Assembly: GCA_964615935.1 (NCBI GenBank)
Contig: CAZTTG010000076.1
Span: 1 to 31,453, forward strand
Direction of reading: 5' to 3'
Length of the DNA: 31,453 nucleotides
Source of the DNA: CAZTTG01 sp964615935
GTDB taxonomy: Bacteria; Planctomycetota; UBA1135; GCA-002686595
The notes under the pieces: generated by a model
What the model was told of the DNA's origin: nothing
Database searches by the model: none
The model's input: the letters and a program-made list of their open reading frames with translations, nothing else
Part shown: in pieces, positions 15,657 through 24,245 of the stretch
Position numbering within the stretch: the stretch's first letter is position 1
How the letters are laid out: each line of letters starts with the position of its first letter
Made by a program: the position numbers and the translations under genes

Positions 15657-17275
15657 TGTCGCTGGAACTCCGGTGAGCCGAGGAGCAGGCCCAGGAGGCG
15701 GGCGCGGAGCTCGCTCCGGCCCCCCCCCTCGGGGTGCTCCGCCTGCCAGGCCTCGTCAACGCGGCCGAGGGCCGCGCGGGTGCGCTCGCCGATCCCCCCC
15801 GGCAGGACCCGGCGCGCGAGGTGGTGGTGCCAGAGGGCCGGCGGGAGCTCGTCGGGGAGGTCGGCCCAGAAGGCGGCCGGCACCTCGATCCCCTCCAGGC
15901 GGCCCTGCGCGAGGTCCATGGCTAACTGCCAGCGCAGGGCCATGACCCCGGGGTCCAGCCAGGCCTCGGCCGTGTCGTAGTAGCCGGTGGGATCGTCGCA
16001 GTGGTAGATCGGCTGGCCCATCTGCGCCAGGCGCTCGAAGACCGTCTGCGGGGACTCAACCCGCGCGCCGGTGACGCGCAGGGCGCTGAGCGCGAACTCG
16101 AGCGGCGTCTTGAACTTGCCGCGGAAGGCCTCGCGGGCCCAGAACTCCTCGCTCTCGACGATGGCGCGGACCATCGCGCGCGCGTCGCCGTCGGTCTTGC
16201 GGAAGGCGCGGGCCACGCGGTCCACCAGCTTGCGCGGCGGCTCGTCGGCCACCAGGTATCGCACCAGCTTGGAGGCGACGAAGTGCGAGGTGCCCTGGTG
16301 GGCCGCCAGCAGGCGCAGGAGCTCCTCGCCCTCGAGCCGGCCCTGGTCCCACTCCCCCTGGATGCGCTGGTTCAGGAAGCGCTTGCTGCCGCGCACGTGC
16401 ATGTCGTCCCGGAAGGCGAACTTCCAGTCGCCCTTCTTACCGCCCCTCCAGGTCCAGCCGGTGAGCACCTCGGCCGCGGCGACGACGTCCTTCTGCCGGT
16501 AGTAGTTGTCCACGCCCAGGGTGTGCAGCTCGAGCAGCTCGCGCGCGTAGTTCTCGTTGAGCCCGCGCTGCAGGGCCAGCTCGGCGGCCTCCTTGCCGGC
16601 CTTGCGCGAGTCGGTCTCCTTACGCACCCTCCGCTCGATCTCCGACAGCTCCTGGCTGGTCGGCGGCCGCCGGGAGGAGGCGTTGTCGAGGTAGTGCAGC
16701 ATGGCCGGGTGCCGCGCCGAGGCGAAGAGCATCTCGTCGAAGCGCCCCAGGGCGTGCTCCCGGATCACCACCTGCTCCCACTCGGTCAGCAGCCAGAGCG
16801 CCGAGCCGCCCTTGGTGTAGCTGACGTTGAAGTGGTTGCGCCAGAAGTCGCAGAGCACCTCCTCGAGCTGGTTCTGGCCGTGCAGCGCGCGCAGGACGAT
16901 TGCAGCGCTGAGCTCGTCGCGCGGCGTGCGGTTGAGGAGCTGGATCCGCCGCCGCTCCTCGCGGCTCGCGCCCGAGGGGACTCCCCGGCCGTAGACGTCG
17001 TAGACCTCGGCGCTCTCCATGCCCAGGGTGCGGAGGGGGCCCAGGCGATCGTCCAGGGCCTCGTCGGGCGCAGCTTCGAGCTGAGCCTCGATCCAGGCCT
17101 CGGCGCCCATCTCCACCACGCGTTCCACCTCGCCCGGCCGCGGCCCGAAGGCGAAGCGCGAGAGCACGTGCACCGCGCGCTCGACCTCGTTCAGGGCGGA
17201 CCGATCCCCTCCCTGGGCGACGGAGATCGCCGCCAGGAGAACCAGCGCCGCCAGGAGTCCTGCCATCCTGGCCAT
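15653..17275 (-). CDS. DUF1800 domain protein, secreted
   Basis: This encodes 540 residues with an N-terminal signal peptide (AGLLAALVLLAAISVAQG). Family landmarks are HVLSRFAFGPRPGEV, the bipartite core FWRNHFNVSYTKG and NENYARELLELHTLGV with VLTGW after it, and HFVASKLVRYLV. DUF1800 proteins are nearly always encoded next to DUF1501 proteins, as here, with a 4-base overlap. Function is unknown; a cell-envelope or polymer-related role is only inferred. ATG 17275 is used; an in-frame GTG at 17281 adds two residues and neither has a good ribosome site. Bases 16963-16980 recur exactly in the scar at 19165-19182. Confidence 0.87.
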   Translation of the reverse strand: MARMAGLLAALVLLAAISVAQGGDRSALNEVERAVHVLSRFAFGPRPGEVERVVEMGAEAWIEAQLEAAPDEALDDRLGPLRTLGMESAEVYDVYGRGVPSGASREERRRIQLLNRTPRDELSAAIVLRALHGQNQLEEVLCDFWRNHFNVSYTKGGSALWLLTEWEQVVIREHALGRFDEMLFASARHPAMLHYLDNASSRRPPTSQELSEIERRVRKETDSRKAGKEAAELALQRGLNENYARELLELHTLGVDNYYRQKDVVAAAEVLTGWTWRGGKKGDWKFAFRDDMHVRGSKRFLNQRIQGEWDQGRLEGEELLRLLAAHQGTSHFVASKLVRYLVADEPPRKLVDRVARAFRKTDGDARAMVRAIVESEEFWAREAFRGKFKTPLEFALSALRVTGARVESPQTVFERLAQMGQPIYHCDDPTGYYDTAEAWLDPGVMALRWQLAMDLAQGRLEGIEVPAAFWADLPDELPPALWHHHLARRVLPGGIGERTRAALGRVDEAWQAEHPEGGGRSELRARLLGLLLGSPEFQRQ

Positions 17276-17360
17276 GGGCACATGCTAGCGTCTCGGGCGC
17301 GGTCGGGGGGCGACCCGGGTAGAGATCGGGCTCGGGGCCGGATTCGCACGCTCAGGGGGG

Positions 17361-17400
17361 CCGTGACGCCCCGTTCGGAGGGGATAAGGGCTCCTGGAGG
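17361..17400 (+). repeat. Duplicated leader, copy 1
   Basis: This 40-base leader ends in the GGAGG ribosome site of the first WD40 gene. It matches 19222-19261 before the second WD40 gene at about 33 of 40 positions, including a 14-base identical start. It marks the left edge of duplicated DNA still alignable upstream of the two genes. Confidence 0.7.
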
Positions 17401-17408
17401 ACATGGAG

Positions 17409-18953
17409 ATGATCGTCCCTCGAGCTGCGCGAGTCGTTGCCCTGCTCCTGGCGGGCACCCAGGCTGCCGCCCGCTCCGCACCGGCGCCGCAGGTGCGCGA
17501 CGCGAGCTCGGGCGAGATCCTCGTCACGCTGGGCTCCACGACCACCGGTACGTGGATTCCAGCCGCTCAGCCGGACGGCAAGCGCATGGCTATCCCCTGC
17601 GGAGACGGCAGCATCCGGATCGTCGAGATCGCCACGGGAAGGCAGCTCGCCTGCATCGATGCGCACCCGGGCAACGTCGAGCTCGTGGCATGGGGGCCTC
17701 GGGGAGAGCGACTGGCGAGCTGCGGCGGCAGGGTGTTGAAGGTCTGGGACGCGGGCAACGGAGGGCTGCTCTTCGCTGTGCGGGCGTTCGCACGGAGCAT
17801 GGCTCACGATCCTCACGCCCTCTTCAGCCCCGACGGGGAGCGAATCCTGAGCTGGGGCCGGCCCGGTGCGTCCTTCGCCATCCGGCAGGTCGATGAGGGC
17901 CGGCTCCTGGCCAGCAGCGACCAGGTCCCCTGGTGGGCCATCCACGCGGCCGCGTGGAGCCCCGACAGCGAGTCCGTGGCCATCGGCGGGCCCGGCGTGC
18001 GCTTCTACGACGGTCGGACCGGCGAAGCCACGGGCGTTCACCTCGAGCACGAGGCGATCGTGACCGACCTCGCATTCGGTCCGGCCGGTGAGTACATGGT
18101 GACCTCCGACGTCGAAGGACGGGGCTACATCTGGAGTCTCTCGACCGGGAAGCGACTGCATACGCTGCAGCACCCGAGGGGCTTCCTCGGCCCCGAGCAG
18201 GTGGAGTTCGTCGCCGTCAGCCCGGATGGCAGCCTCGCCGTCACGGCCGCTGGCTCGTTCTGCCGCGTCCTCTGCTGGGAGATGGAGACCGGAAGGCTCC
18301 GCTGGAACGTCTCGGCCGGATGGTACGACTCCTGCTGTGAGGGCGAGCTGAAGCTGCGGTTCAATCCCGATGGTACGCGCCTCTACGTATCCGAGTCGTG
18401 GGGAGAGAGCGTTCGGGTCTTGGACGTGCGGACCGGGCAACCGATCGACGGCCTGGACACACTCGACGGCGTGCGCGACCTGAGCTGTACCGCCGACGAT
18501 CGATACATGCTCGAGCTCCTGCACGACGCCGTCCGCGTTCGCGACGGACGGACGCTCCGGGAGCTCTACAACTTCGTACCCTACGAGGGTGGCGCCCACC
18601 TGACGATCGTGCCGACCCTGCACTACCAGGGCAATCCGACGGCGGCCCGGCAGGCCCGACTCGAAGTGAGGGGCAAACCCCTTCCCCTGGATTCCTACGC
18701 CAGCCTCCTGAACGACCCCGAGGCCGTCATCGCATCGATCGCCGGCGAGGAGCTCGAGCGGCCGGCCCTGCCCCTTCCCCCCCGTCCTGGAGAGGATCGC
18801 GCCGCGGGGCCGGGTCGAAGAGATCGCCGGGGCCACGTGGTCCATCGAGGCGGTCGGGGCGGATCCGGGCGGGATGCTCGGATTCGAAATCGAGCAGGAT
18901 GGTCAGCTCCTGCCGGCCGAGCTGGTGCGCTCCGCCGTCTCGCTCACCGATGA
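17409..18953 (+). CDS. Secreted WD40-repeat protein, short copy, frameshifted
   Basis: As written this is a 514-residue protein with a signal peptide (VVALLLAGTQAAARSAPAP) followed by WD40-type beta-propeller blades (PCGDGSIRIVE, LVAWGPRGERL, DGRGYIWSLSTG-like). It is a paralogue of the next gene but lacks about 328 residues after the signal peptide, so one propeller is missing. A run of seven C (18777-18783) shifts the frame; removing one C restores a reading frame to 19080 that matches the paralogue to its last residue, giving 556 residues. The last 57 or so residues of the unshifted product are therefore spurious. ATG 17409 is chosen over 17403 because its 8-base spacing from GGAGG and its alignment equal the paralogue. 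Confidence 0.75.
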   Translation: MIVPRAARVVALLLAGTQAAARSAPAPQVRDASSGEILVTLGSTTTGTWIPAAQPDGKRMAIPCGDGSIRIVEIATGRQLACIDAHPGNVELVAWGPRGERLASCGGRVLKVWDAGNGGLLFAVRAFARSMAHDPHALFSPDGERILSWGRPGASFAIRQVDEGRLLASSDQVPWWAIHAAAWSPDSESVAIGGPGVRFYDGRTGEATGVHLEHEAIVTDLAFGPAGEYMVTSDVEGRGYIWSLSTGKRLHTLQHPRGFLGPEQVEFVAVSPDGSLAVTAAGSFCRVLCWEMETGRLRWNVSAGWYDSCCEGELKLRFNPDGTRLYVSESWGESVRVLDVRTGQPIDGLDTLDGVRDLSCTADDRYMLELLHDAVRVRDGRTLRELYNFVPYEGGAHLTIVPTLHYQGNPTAARQARLEVRGKPLPLDSYASLLNDPEAVIASIAGEELERPALPLPPRPGEDRAAGPGRRDRRGHVVHRGGRGGSGRDARIRNRAGWSAPAGRAGALRRLAHR

Positions 18954-19080
18954 CGGACTCCGGGCGCGGCTCTCCCTCGTCGTCCCCGAGCAGCGCAGGA
19001 GAGCCGGGACCACCTTCCGGATATGTGCCGTTTCGAGCGCGGGAATCCTCAGCCGGCCCGCCCTGGTCACCTTCCGGTAG
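18784..19080 (+). pseudogene. Out-of-frame C-terminal domain of the short WD40 copy
   Basis: This stretch encodes, one frame away from the gene before it, the C-terminal beta-sandwich domain that the second WD40 copy carries at its end (GATWSIEAVG, GMLGFEIEQDGQLLPAEL, TTFRICAVSSAGILS, LVTFR then stop). The last 85 bases differ from the paralogue at one position. Either the 7-C run is a sequencing or assembly error, or the copy is recently broken or uses slippage. Confidence 0.75.
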
Positions 19081-19269
19081 CACCCGAGCGCCGAGGAGGC
19101 GCAGCGCACACGGCGGGCGGTCTCGCCGCTATCATGCCCCGATGCTCTCCCGCGCGCTCCTTGGGGCTCGCGCCCGAGGGGATCCCCCGGCCGCAGACCG
19201 GTCTCGCCCGGCCCAGCTGGCCCGTGACGCCCCGTCCGCGGGGGATAAGGCCCGTTGGAGGTCTCCCGG
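19081..19269 (+). other. Duplication scar between the WD40 genes
   Basis: This 189-base spacer is a composite. Bases 19081-19161 match the DNA before and at the start of the NPCBM gene (21925-22005), including a remnant start codon at 19142 and SRALL coding. From about 19155 it matches the inside of the DUF1800 gene (16953 onward, 18 bases exact at 19165-19182). From 19222 it matches the leader of the first WD40 gene. No functional gene is present. Confidence 0.7.
19222..19261 (+). repeat. Duplicated leader, copy 2
   Basis: This is the counterpart of 17361-17400, ending in GGAGG at 19257-19261, eight bases before the ATG of the long WD40 gene. Confidence 0.7.
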
Positions 19270-21924
19270 ATGACAAGCCTGCATGCCACGTGCGTCCCGC
19301 CCCTGCTCCTGGCCGGCAGCCAGGCAGCCGCTCACATCGCTCCGGCGCCGTCGCAAGATGCTCCGTTCATCCGCTGGGCGATCGGCACGGCGGATCCGTG
19401 GGTCCATGCGGATGGAACGGTGCTACTGACCGGCACGGGTCGGTCCTGCTACCTCTGGGATGTCCACAGCGGCGAGCTGCTCGCGATCTTCGGTCGGGGG
19501 GACAGGAGGGCGACCTTCGCGCGCTACCTCCCCGACGGCAAGCGCATCCTCACCGGGCATCTCGAGAGCGCCATCAGCATCTGGGATGGTGAGACCGCTC
19601 GTTTCGAGCGGCAGCACTGGGCTCCGACCTTCAACGGCAGCGATCTTTGGGTCAGCGACGACTGCTCGAGATTCCTGACGACGACGCGGAAGGAGGCGAC
19701 ACTCTGGAATCCCCTCACCGACGAGACCCTCCGCCGCTTCGAGATACGCGCGGGAGAGTGCGCCGCCCTCTCACCGGATGGGACCCGGGTGCTGACCTTC
19801 GCCCAGCGCGGCACAGGGGCTCTGTGGGACGTGGAGATCGAGGCGCCGTTGATCGAGCTCCAGGTCCCTGGCACGAATCGGCTGCAGTGCGGTTTCGGCC
19901 CGCGCAGCCGCATCGCGTACGTGATCACGCCGGACGAAGGCCTGAGCCACCTCCTCGACGCCAGGAGCGGACGGCGCCTTCCCAGGCTGAGCTGGCAGGT
20001 CGAGGAGCTCTCGGCGGTCGCGATTACTCCCGACTCCGAAACCCTCATCGCGGGGGACCGGGAGGGCCGCCTGCACTGGTTCGAGACCGACACGGGGAGG
20101 CACCTGCGGAGGATCCCGGCCCACGATCGGAAGGTGGAGAGCCTCGAGCTGAGCCGGGATGGGGAGCTGTTGCTGTCACGGGGGCGAAGGCCAGCCCTGC
20201 GCGTCGCCGGCGCCGACGACGGGCGCCTGCTCTGGGAGATCGGAGTGCGCGACGGCTCGCCGCTGAGCGTCGGCGGGATCTTCAGCCCGGATGGGCGCGG
20301 GGTGATCTGCAGGGAGAGGTGGGACGGCGCCGCGCAGGTGCGCGATGCGCGCTCGGGAGAGATCCTCGCCGTCCTGGGCTCCGCACTGGGGGATGTGTTG
20401 ACCCCCGCCGCTCACCCGAACGGCACGCGGATGGCGATTCCCTGCGGGGACGGCAGCATCCGGATCGTCGAGCTCGCCACGGGAACGCAACTCGCGTGCA
20501 TCGATGCGCACTCGGACCGAGTCGATCTCGTGGCGTGGGACCCAACAGGAGAGCGTCTGTCGAGCTGTGGCAGGGACGGGAGGTTGAAGGTCTGGGACGC
20601 GAGCAGCGGACGGCTGCTGTCCGCGGTGCGGGCCTTCGAGCTCGAGGGCAGGCAGGAGCCCCGGGCCCACTTCAGTCCCGACGGAGAGCGGATCCTGTGC
20701 TGGGACAGCCATGGAGAGTCCTTCGCCATCTGGCGGGCTGACGAGGGTCGGCTGCTGACCAGGATCGATCTCGTCTCCTGGAGCATCAATGCGGCCGCGT
20801 GGAGCCCCGACGGCGAGTGCGTGGCCATCGGGGGGAGCGGCGTGCACCTCTTCGACGGTAGGTCCGGCGAGGCCACGGGGGTTCACCTCGAGCACGAGGA
20901 GACCGTGGCCGACCTCTCGTTCGACCCGGACGGCGACCACCTGGTGACGTCAGACATCGAGGGACGGGCCTACATATGGAGTCTCTCGAGCGGGAAGCGG
21001 CTGCACACCCTGCCCCACCCGGAGGCGATCTTCGGTCCCGAGCAGGTGGAGGTCGTGGTCGTCAGCCCGGACGGCAGCCTCGTCGCCACGGGGGCCGGCT
21101 CCGATTGCCGCGTCCTCTGCTGGGAGATGGAGAGCGGAAAGCTCCGCTGGAACGTCCCGGCCGGATGGAGTAGCGATGCTTGCGAGGGCGACCTGAAGCT
21201 GCGGTTCAACCCCGATGGAACGCGCCTGTACGTCTCCGAGTCGTGGGGAGGGGCCGTCCGGATCCTGGACGTGCAGAGCGGGGAGCCGATCGGCGACCCG
21301 CACACCTTCAGCGGGGTGGCCGATCTAGGCAGCACCGCAGACGATCGCCTCTTGCTGGAGCTCCGGGGCAGCTCCGTACGCATTCGCGACGGGCGGACGC
21401 TTCGGAGGCTCTACACCTTCGTGCCCTGCGAGGATGGTGCGCACCTCACGATCGCGCCCTCCATGCACTACGATGGCGATCCATCGGCCGCCCGGCGGGC
21501 TCACATGGTGATGGGGGACAGCTCCCTCCCCCTCCACTCCTACGCCAGCCTGCTCTGCGATCCCGAGGCCGTGATCGCCTCGATCGCCGGCGAGGAGCTC
21601 GAGCGGCCGCACCTGCCGCCTCCGCCCCTCCTGGAGCTCATCGCCCCGCCGGGCCGGATCCAAGAGGCCGCCGGGGCCACCTGGTCCATCGAGGCGGTCG
21701 GGACGGATCCGGGCGGGATGCTCGGTTTCGAGATCGAGCAGGACGGTCAGCTCCTGCCGGCCGAGCTGGTGGAGCCCGCCGTCTCGTTCACCGATGACGG
21801 ACTCCGGGCGCGGCTCTCCCTCGTCATCCCCGAGGAGCTCAGGAGAGCCGGGACCACCTTCCGGATATGTGCCGTTTCGAGCGCAGGAATCCTCAGCCGG
21901 CCCGCCCTGGTCACCTTCCGGTAG
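19270..21924 (+). CDS. Secreted WD40-repeat protein, long copy
   Basis: This is an 884-residue exported protein. A signal peptide (residues 1-27, LLLAGSQAAAH) is followed by two blocks of WD40-like blades, about 28-355 and 356-785. Blades typically read LSPDGTRVLTF, LKVWDASSG or YIWSLSSGKRL. A beta-sandwich of about 95 residues closes the protein (GATWSIEAVG to LVTFR). Such propellers are protein-interaction platforms; no catalytic motif was seen. ATG 19270 follows GGAGG by eight bases. The second block and tail are paralogous to the preceding frameshifted gene. The NPCBM gene follows 61 bases later on the same strand, so the two are probably cotranscribed. Confidence 0.85.
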   Translation: MTSLHATCVPPLLLAGSQAAAHIAPAPSQDAPFIRWAIGTADPWVHADGTVLLTGTGRSCYLWDVHSGELLAIFGRGDRRATFARYLPDGKRILTGHLESAISIWDGETARFERQHWAPTFNGSDLWVSDDCSRFLTTTRKEATLWNPLTDETLRRFEIRAGECAALSPDGTRVLTFAQRGTGALWDVEIEAPLIELQVPGTNRLQCGFGPRSRIAYVITPDEGLSHLLDARSGRRLPRLSWQVEELSAVAITPDSETLIAGDREGRLHWFETDTGRHLRRIPAHDRKVESLELSRDGELLLSRGRRPALRVAGADDGRLLWEIGVRDGSPLSVGGIFSPDGRGVICRERWDGAAQVRDARSGEILAVLGSALGDVLTPAAHPNGTRMAIPCGDGSIRIVELATGTQLACIDAHSDRVDLVAWDPTGERLSSCGRDGRLKVWDASSGRLLSAVRAFELEGRQEPRAHFSPDGERILCWDSHGESFAIWRADEGRLLTRIDLVSWSINAAAWSPDGECVAIGGSGVHLFDGRSGEATGVHLEHEETVADLSFDPDGDHLVTSDIEGRAYIWSLSSGKRLHTLPHPEAIFGPEQVEVVVVSPDGSLVATGAGSDCRVLCWEMESGKLRWNVPAGWSSDACEGDLKLRFNPDGTRLYVSESWGGAVRILDVQSGEPIGDPHTFSGVADLGSTADDRLLLELRGSSVRIRDGRTLRRLYTFVPCEDGAHLTIAPSMHYDGDPSAARRAHMVMGDSSLPLHSYASLLCDPEAVIASIAGEELERPHLPPPPLLELIAPPGRIQEAAGATWSIEAVGTDPGGMLGFEIEQDGQLLPAELVEPAVSFTDDGLRARLSLVIPEELRRAGTTFRICAVSSAGILSRPALVTFR

Positions 21925-21985
21925 CGAAACAGCCGCAGCGAGGCGTCGCGCACACAGCGGGCCGTCTCATCGCTATCATGCCCGG

Positions 21986-23416
21986 ATGCCCTCCCGTGCG
22001 CTCCTCGCCTCGGTCCTTCTGCTACTGGCCGGGACCATGCTGCCGGCCGCTCCCCAGGTCGAGGACCTGGGTGTGCCGGTCCCTCCCGCCGAGGAGCTGG
22101 AGGAGGCGCGGGAGAAGCTGCGCACGCTGTACGCCGAGGAGCTGGACGAGGAGGGTCCGGAGGCGGCCCGGGAGCTGGCCCTGACGCTATGGGCGCAGGC
22201 CGAGCGCGCTGCCGTCGGAGGGGCCTCGCACTACGCGCTGGCGGAGGAGTCCATCCGCTCGGCCCTGCGGGCGCGGGACGGGGTGCTCTTCCTGGGGTAC
22301 CTGGACGACTTCCTCGCCGCCTACGAGGTCGACGAGCTCCAGACGAACCTGTGGGCCTTCGAGGCCTACGACCCGCGCGACGACGGGAAGGTGACCGGCG
22401 TGCGCATCGCCGAGCGCTGCCTGAGGCTGGCGCGGCAGGGCGCCAGGGCCGGCGACGCGAAGTCGGCGCAGCGCCTGATCGACGTGGCCGCGGCGATCGG
22501 GAAGGCCAATGATCTCCTCGGCGTGCGGGAGCGCTGCTGGCGGCTGACCGACGAGATCAAGGACTGGGAGAAGCTCGCCGACAAGGCCCGCCGCGCGCGG
22601 CGCAAGCTCGAAGAGGACTCGGGGAGCGTGCGCGCCCACCTCGACGTCGCGCGCCACCTGCTGGCCGTGAGCGAGGACTGGGACGGCGCTCACGAGCACC
22701 TGAGGCACAGCCCCAACCCCAAGATCCTCGAGGCGCTGGAGCGGGACGATCTGGTCATGGAGACCGGCGGGCGGGCTGCTCAGGCCGAGTCCTGCCTCGA
22801 CCTCGCTCGCCGCTGGCGGGCGATCGCCGAGAAGGAGCGGAAGGGCGCGTTGCGCGAGGCCTTCTTCGGCCGCGCCCTCCTCTGGTACGAGTCCGCGCTC
22901 GCGATGAGGGCGAACCGCCTGGACCAGGCCCTGAACGAGCTGGAACGAGACGAGATTCTCCCCCTCTTCGGGCCCGATCGCGTCTTCCTCGCGGATCGGG
23001 AGGAGATCTTCCTCCACGCGCCCCTCGGGGAGCTGGGCAAGGACGGCTGGATGGGGCTCACCGAGGACGAGGTGCGGATCGGGGGCGTCCTCCGGCTGCA
23101 CTCGCTGGGGCTGCACGGGGGCGGGGCCGGCGACGACGCGCTGGTGCGCTACGACCTCGGCCGCGCCTGGAAGACCCTGTCGGGCGCGGTGGCCATCAAC
23201 GACACCAGCCGCATGACCCGCACCGAGCCGCTGGACTTCCGGATCTTCGGCGACGCGAAGCTCCTGTGGACCTCGGAGACCCTCACCACCGTGCGGGACG
23301 CGCAGCCCTTCGAGGTGAGCGTGCAGGGGGTCAAGACCCTCGAGCTGCGCATCGTCTGCCACGGCCTGAACCGCTCCGCCCACACCATCTGGGTCGAGCC
23401 GGAGCTCGAGCGCTAG
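21986..23416 (+). CDS. Secreted NPCBM-domain protein with helical repeats
   Basis: This encodes 476 residues. It starts with a signal peptide (LLASVLLLLAGTMLPAA). The middle, to about 370, is alpha-helical and charged, with TPR-like helix pairs (ARELALTLWAQAERAA, AERCLRLARQGARAGD, DVARHLLAVSEDWDGAHEHL). The C-terminal 95 residues fit the NPCBM family of putative carbohydrate-binding modules: LVRYDLGRAWKTLSGAVAIN, FRIFGDAKLLWTSETL, FEVSVQGVKTLELRIV. A role in surface polysaccharide binding is inferred. Its start region is copied in the scar at 19081-19161. The DNA glycosylase gene begins seven bases after its stop. Confidence 0.8.
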   Translation: MPSRALLASVLLLLAGTMLPAAPQVEDLGVPVPPAEELEEAREKLRTLYAEELDEEGPEAARELALTLWAQAERAAVGGASHYALAEESIRSALRARDGVLFLGYLDDFLAAYEVDELQTNLWAFEAYDPRDDGKVTGVRIAERCLRLARQGARAGDAKSAQRLIDVAAAIGKANDLLGVRERCWRLTDEIKDWEKLADKARRARRKLEEDSGSVRAHLDVARHLLAVSEDWDGAHEHLRHSPNPKILEALERDDLVMETGGRAAQAESCLDLARRWRAIAEKERKGALREAFFGRALLWYESALAMRANRLDQALNELERDEILPLFGPDRVFLADREEIFLHAPLGELGKDGWMGLTEDEVRIGGVLRLHSLGLHGGGAGDDALVRYDLGRAWKTLSGAVAINDTSRMTRTEPLDFRIFGDAKLLWTSETLTTVRDAQPFEVSVQGVKTLELRIVCHGLNRSAHTIWVEPELER

Positions 23417-23423
23417 CCGGCAC

Positions 23424-23978
23424 ATGCGGACGACGCGCACCAGGCCCACCGCGGCGGAGATCCAGGGCGTCAGGGGTCGGCGGATACCGGACGTCCTGGG
23501 CCCCGGACTCGACGTGCTGTTCTGCGGCATCAATCCGAGCCTCTACTCCGCGGCCACGGGGCATCACTTCGCCCGCCCGGGGAACCGCTTCTGGAAGGTC
23601 CTGCACCGGTCCGGCTTCACCGATCGGCTCCTGTCGCCGCACGAGCAGGCGGAGCTGCTCGTGCACGGCTGCGGGCTCACGAACCTGGTCGCACGGGCCA
23701 CCGCCGCCGCGGCCGAGCTGGACGAGGCGGAGCTCCGGCGCGGGCGCGCGACCCTCGCGAGGAAGGTGGCGCGGCACGCGCCCCTCGCGGTGGCCGTGCT
23801 CGGGATCGGCGCGTACCGCCAGGCCTTCGGGCGCCCGAAGGCTGCGATGGGGGAGCAGGAGGTCGGCATCGGTGGGGCCCGACTCTGGGTGCTGCCCAAC
23901 CCCAGCGGCCTGAACGCACACTACCAGCTCCCGAAGCTGGTCGACCTCTTCGGCGAGCTGCGGAGCGCTCTCGGCTGA
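23424..23978 (+). CDS. mug: G/U mismatch-specific DNA glycosylase (Mug)
   Basis: This is a base-excision repair enzyme that removes uracil or ethenocytosine opposite guanine. It has 184 residues and aligns well from memory with E. coli Mug: PGLDVLFCGINPSL (Asn37 is the catalytic asparagine of the GINPG motif), FARPGNRFWKVL, GFTDRLLSPHEQ, CGLTNLV, and WVLPNPSGL (159-163), the motif that wedges into the helix and reads the opposite guanine. About 20 extra residues precede the core. Start and stop lie close to both neighbours (7 and 9 bases), so it may be transcribed with the NPCBM gene. Confidence 0.93.
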   Translation: MRTTRTRPTAAEIQGVRGRRIPDVLGPGLDVLFCGINPSLYSAATGHHFARPGNRFWKVLHRSGFTDRLLSPHEQAELLVHGCGLTNLVARATAAAAELDEAELRRGRATLARKVARHAPLAVAVLGIGAYRQAFGRPKAAMGEQEVGIGGARLWVLPNPSGLNAHYQLPKLVDLFGELRSALG

Positions 23979-23987
23979 CCCAGGATC

Positions 23988-24236
23988 ATGGACTGCACCA
24001 TCGACGAGCTGATCCCGGCCGACTGGGAGCGCGTCCGGGAGATCTACCTCGAGGGCATCGCCACCGGACACTCCACCTTCGAGGCCGGCGCGCCGGACTG
24101 GCCGGGCTGGAGCGCGAAGCACCTCCCCCAGCCGCGCCTGGTGGCCCGGGTGGAAGGCGTCGTCTCGGCCTGGGCGGCCCTGATCCAGGTCAGCGACCGG
24201 CCCGTGTACCGCAGCGGGGTCGCCGGACGCGAGTGA
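23988..24236 (+). CDS. Truncated GNAT acetyltransferase (probable pseudogene)
   Basis: This encodes 82 residues matching only the N-terminal half of a phosphinothricin-type GNAT N-acetyltransferase: DWERVREIYLEGIATGHSTFE, LVARVEGVVSAWAAL, and VSDRPVYRSGVA. The protein stops exactly where family members continue into the strand SVYV and the acetyl-CoA pyrophosphate loop. Without that loop it should not bind cofactor. No continuation is visible in other frames; the convergent FAD-subunit gene ends 9 bases later, so the 3' half was probably lost by deletion at this junction. Confidence 0.75.
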   Translation: MDCTIDELIPADWERVREIYLEGIATGHSTFEAGAPDWPGWSAKHLPQPRLVARVEGVVSAWAALIQVSDRPVYRSGVAGRE

Positions 24237-24245
24237 GGCGGCCCG

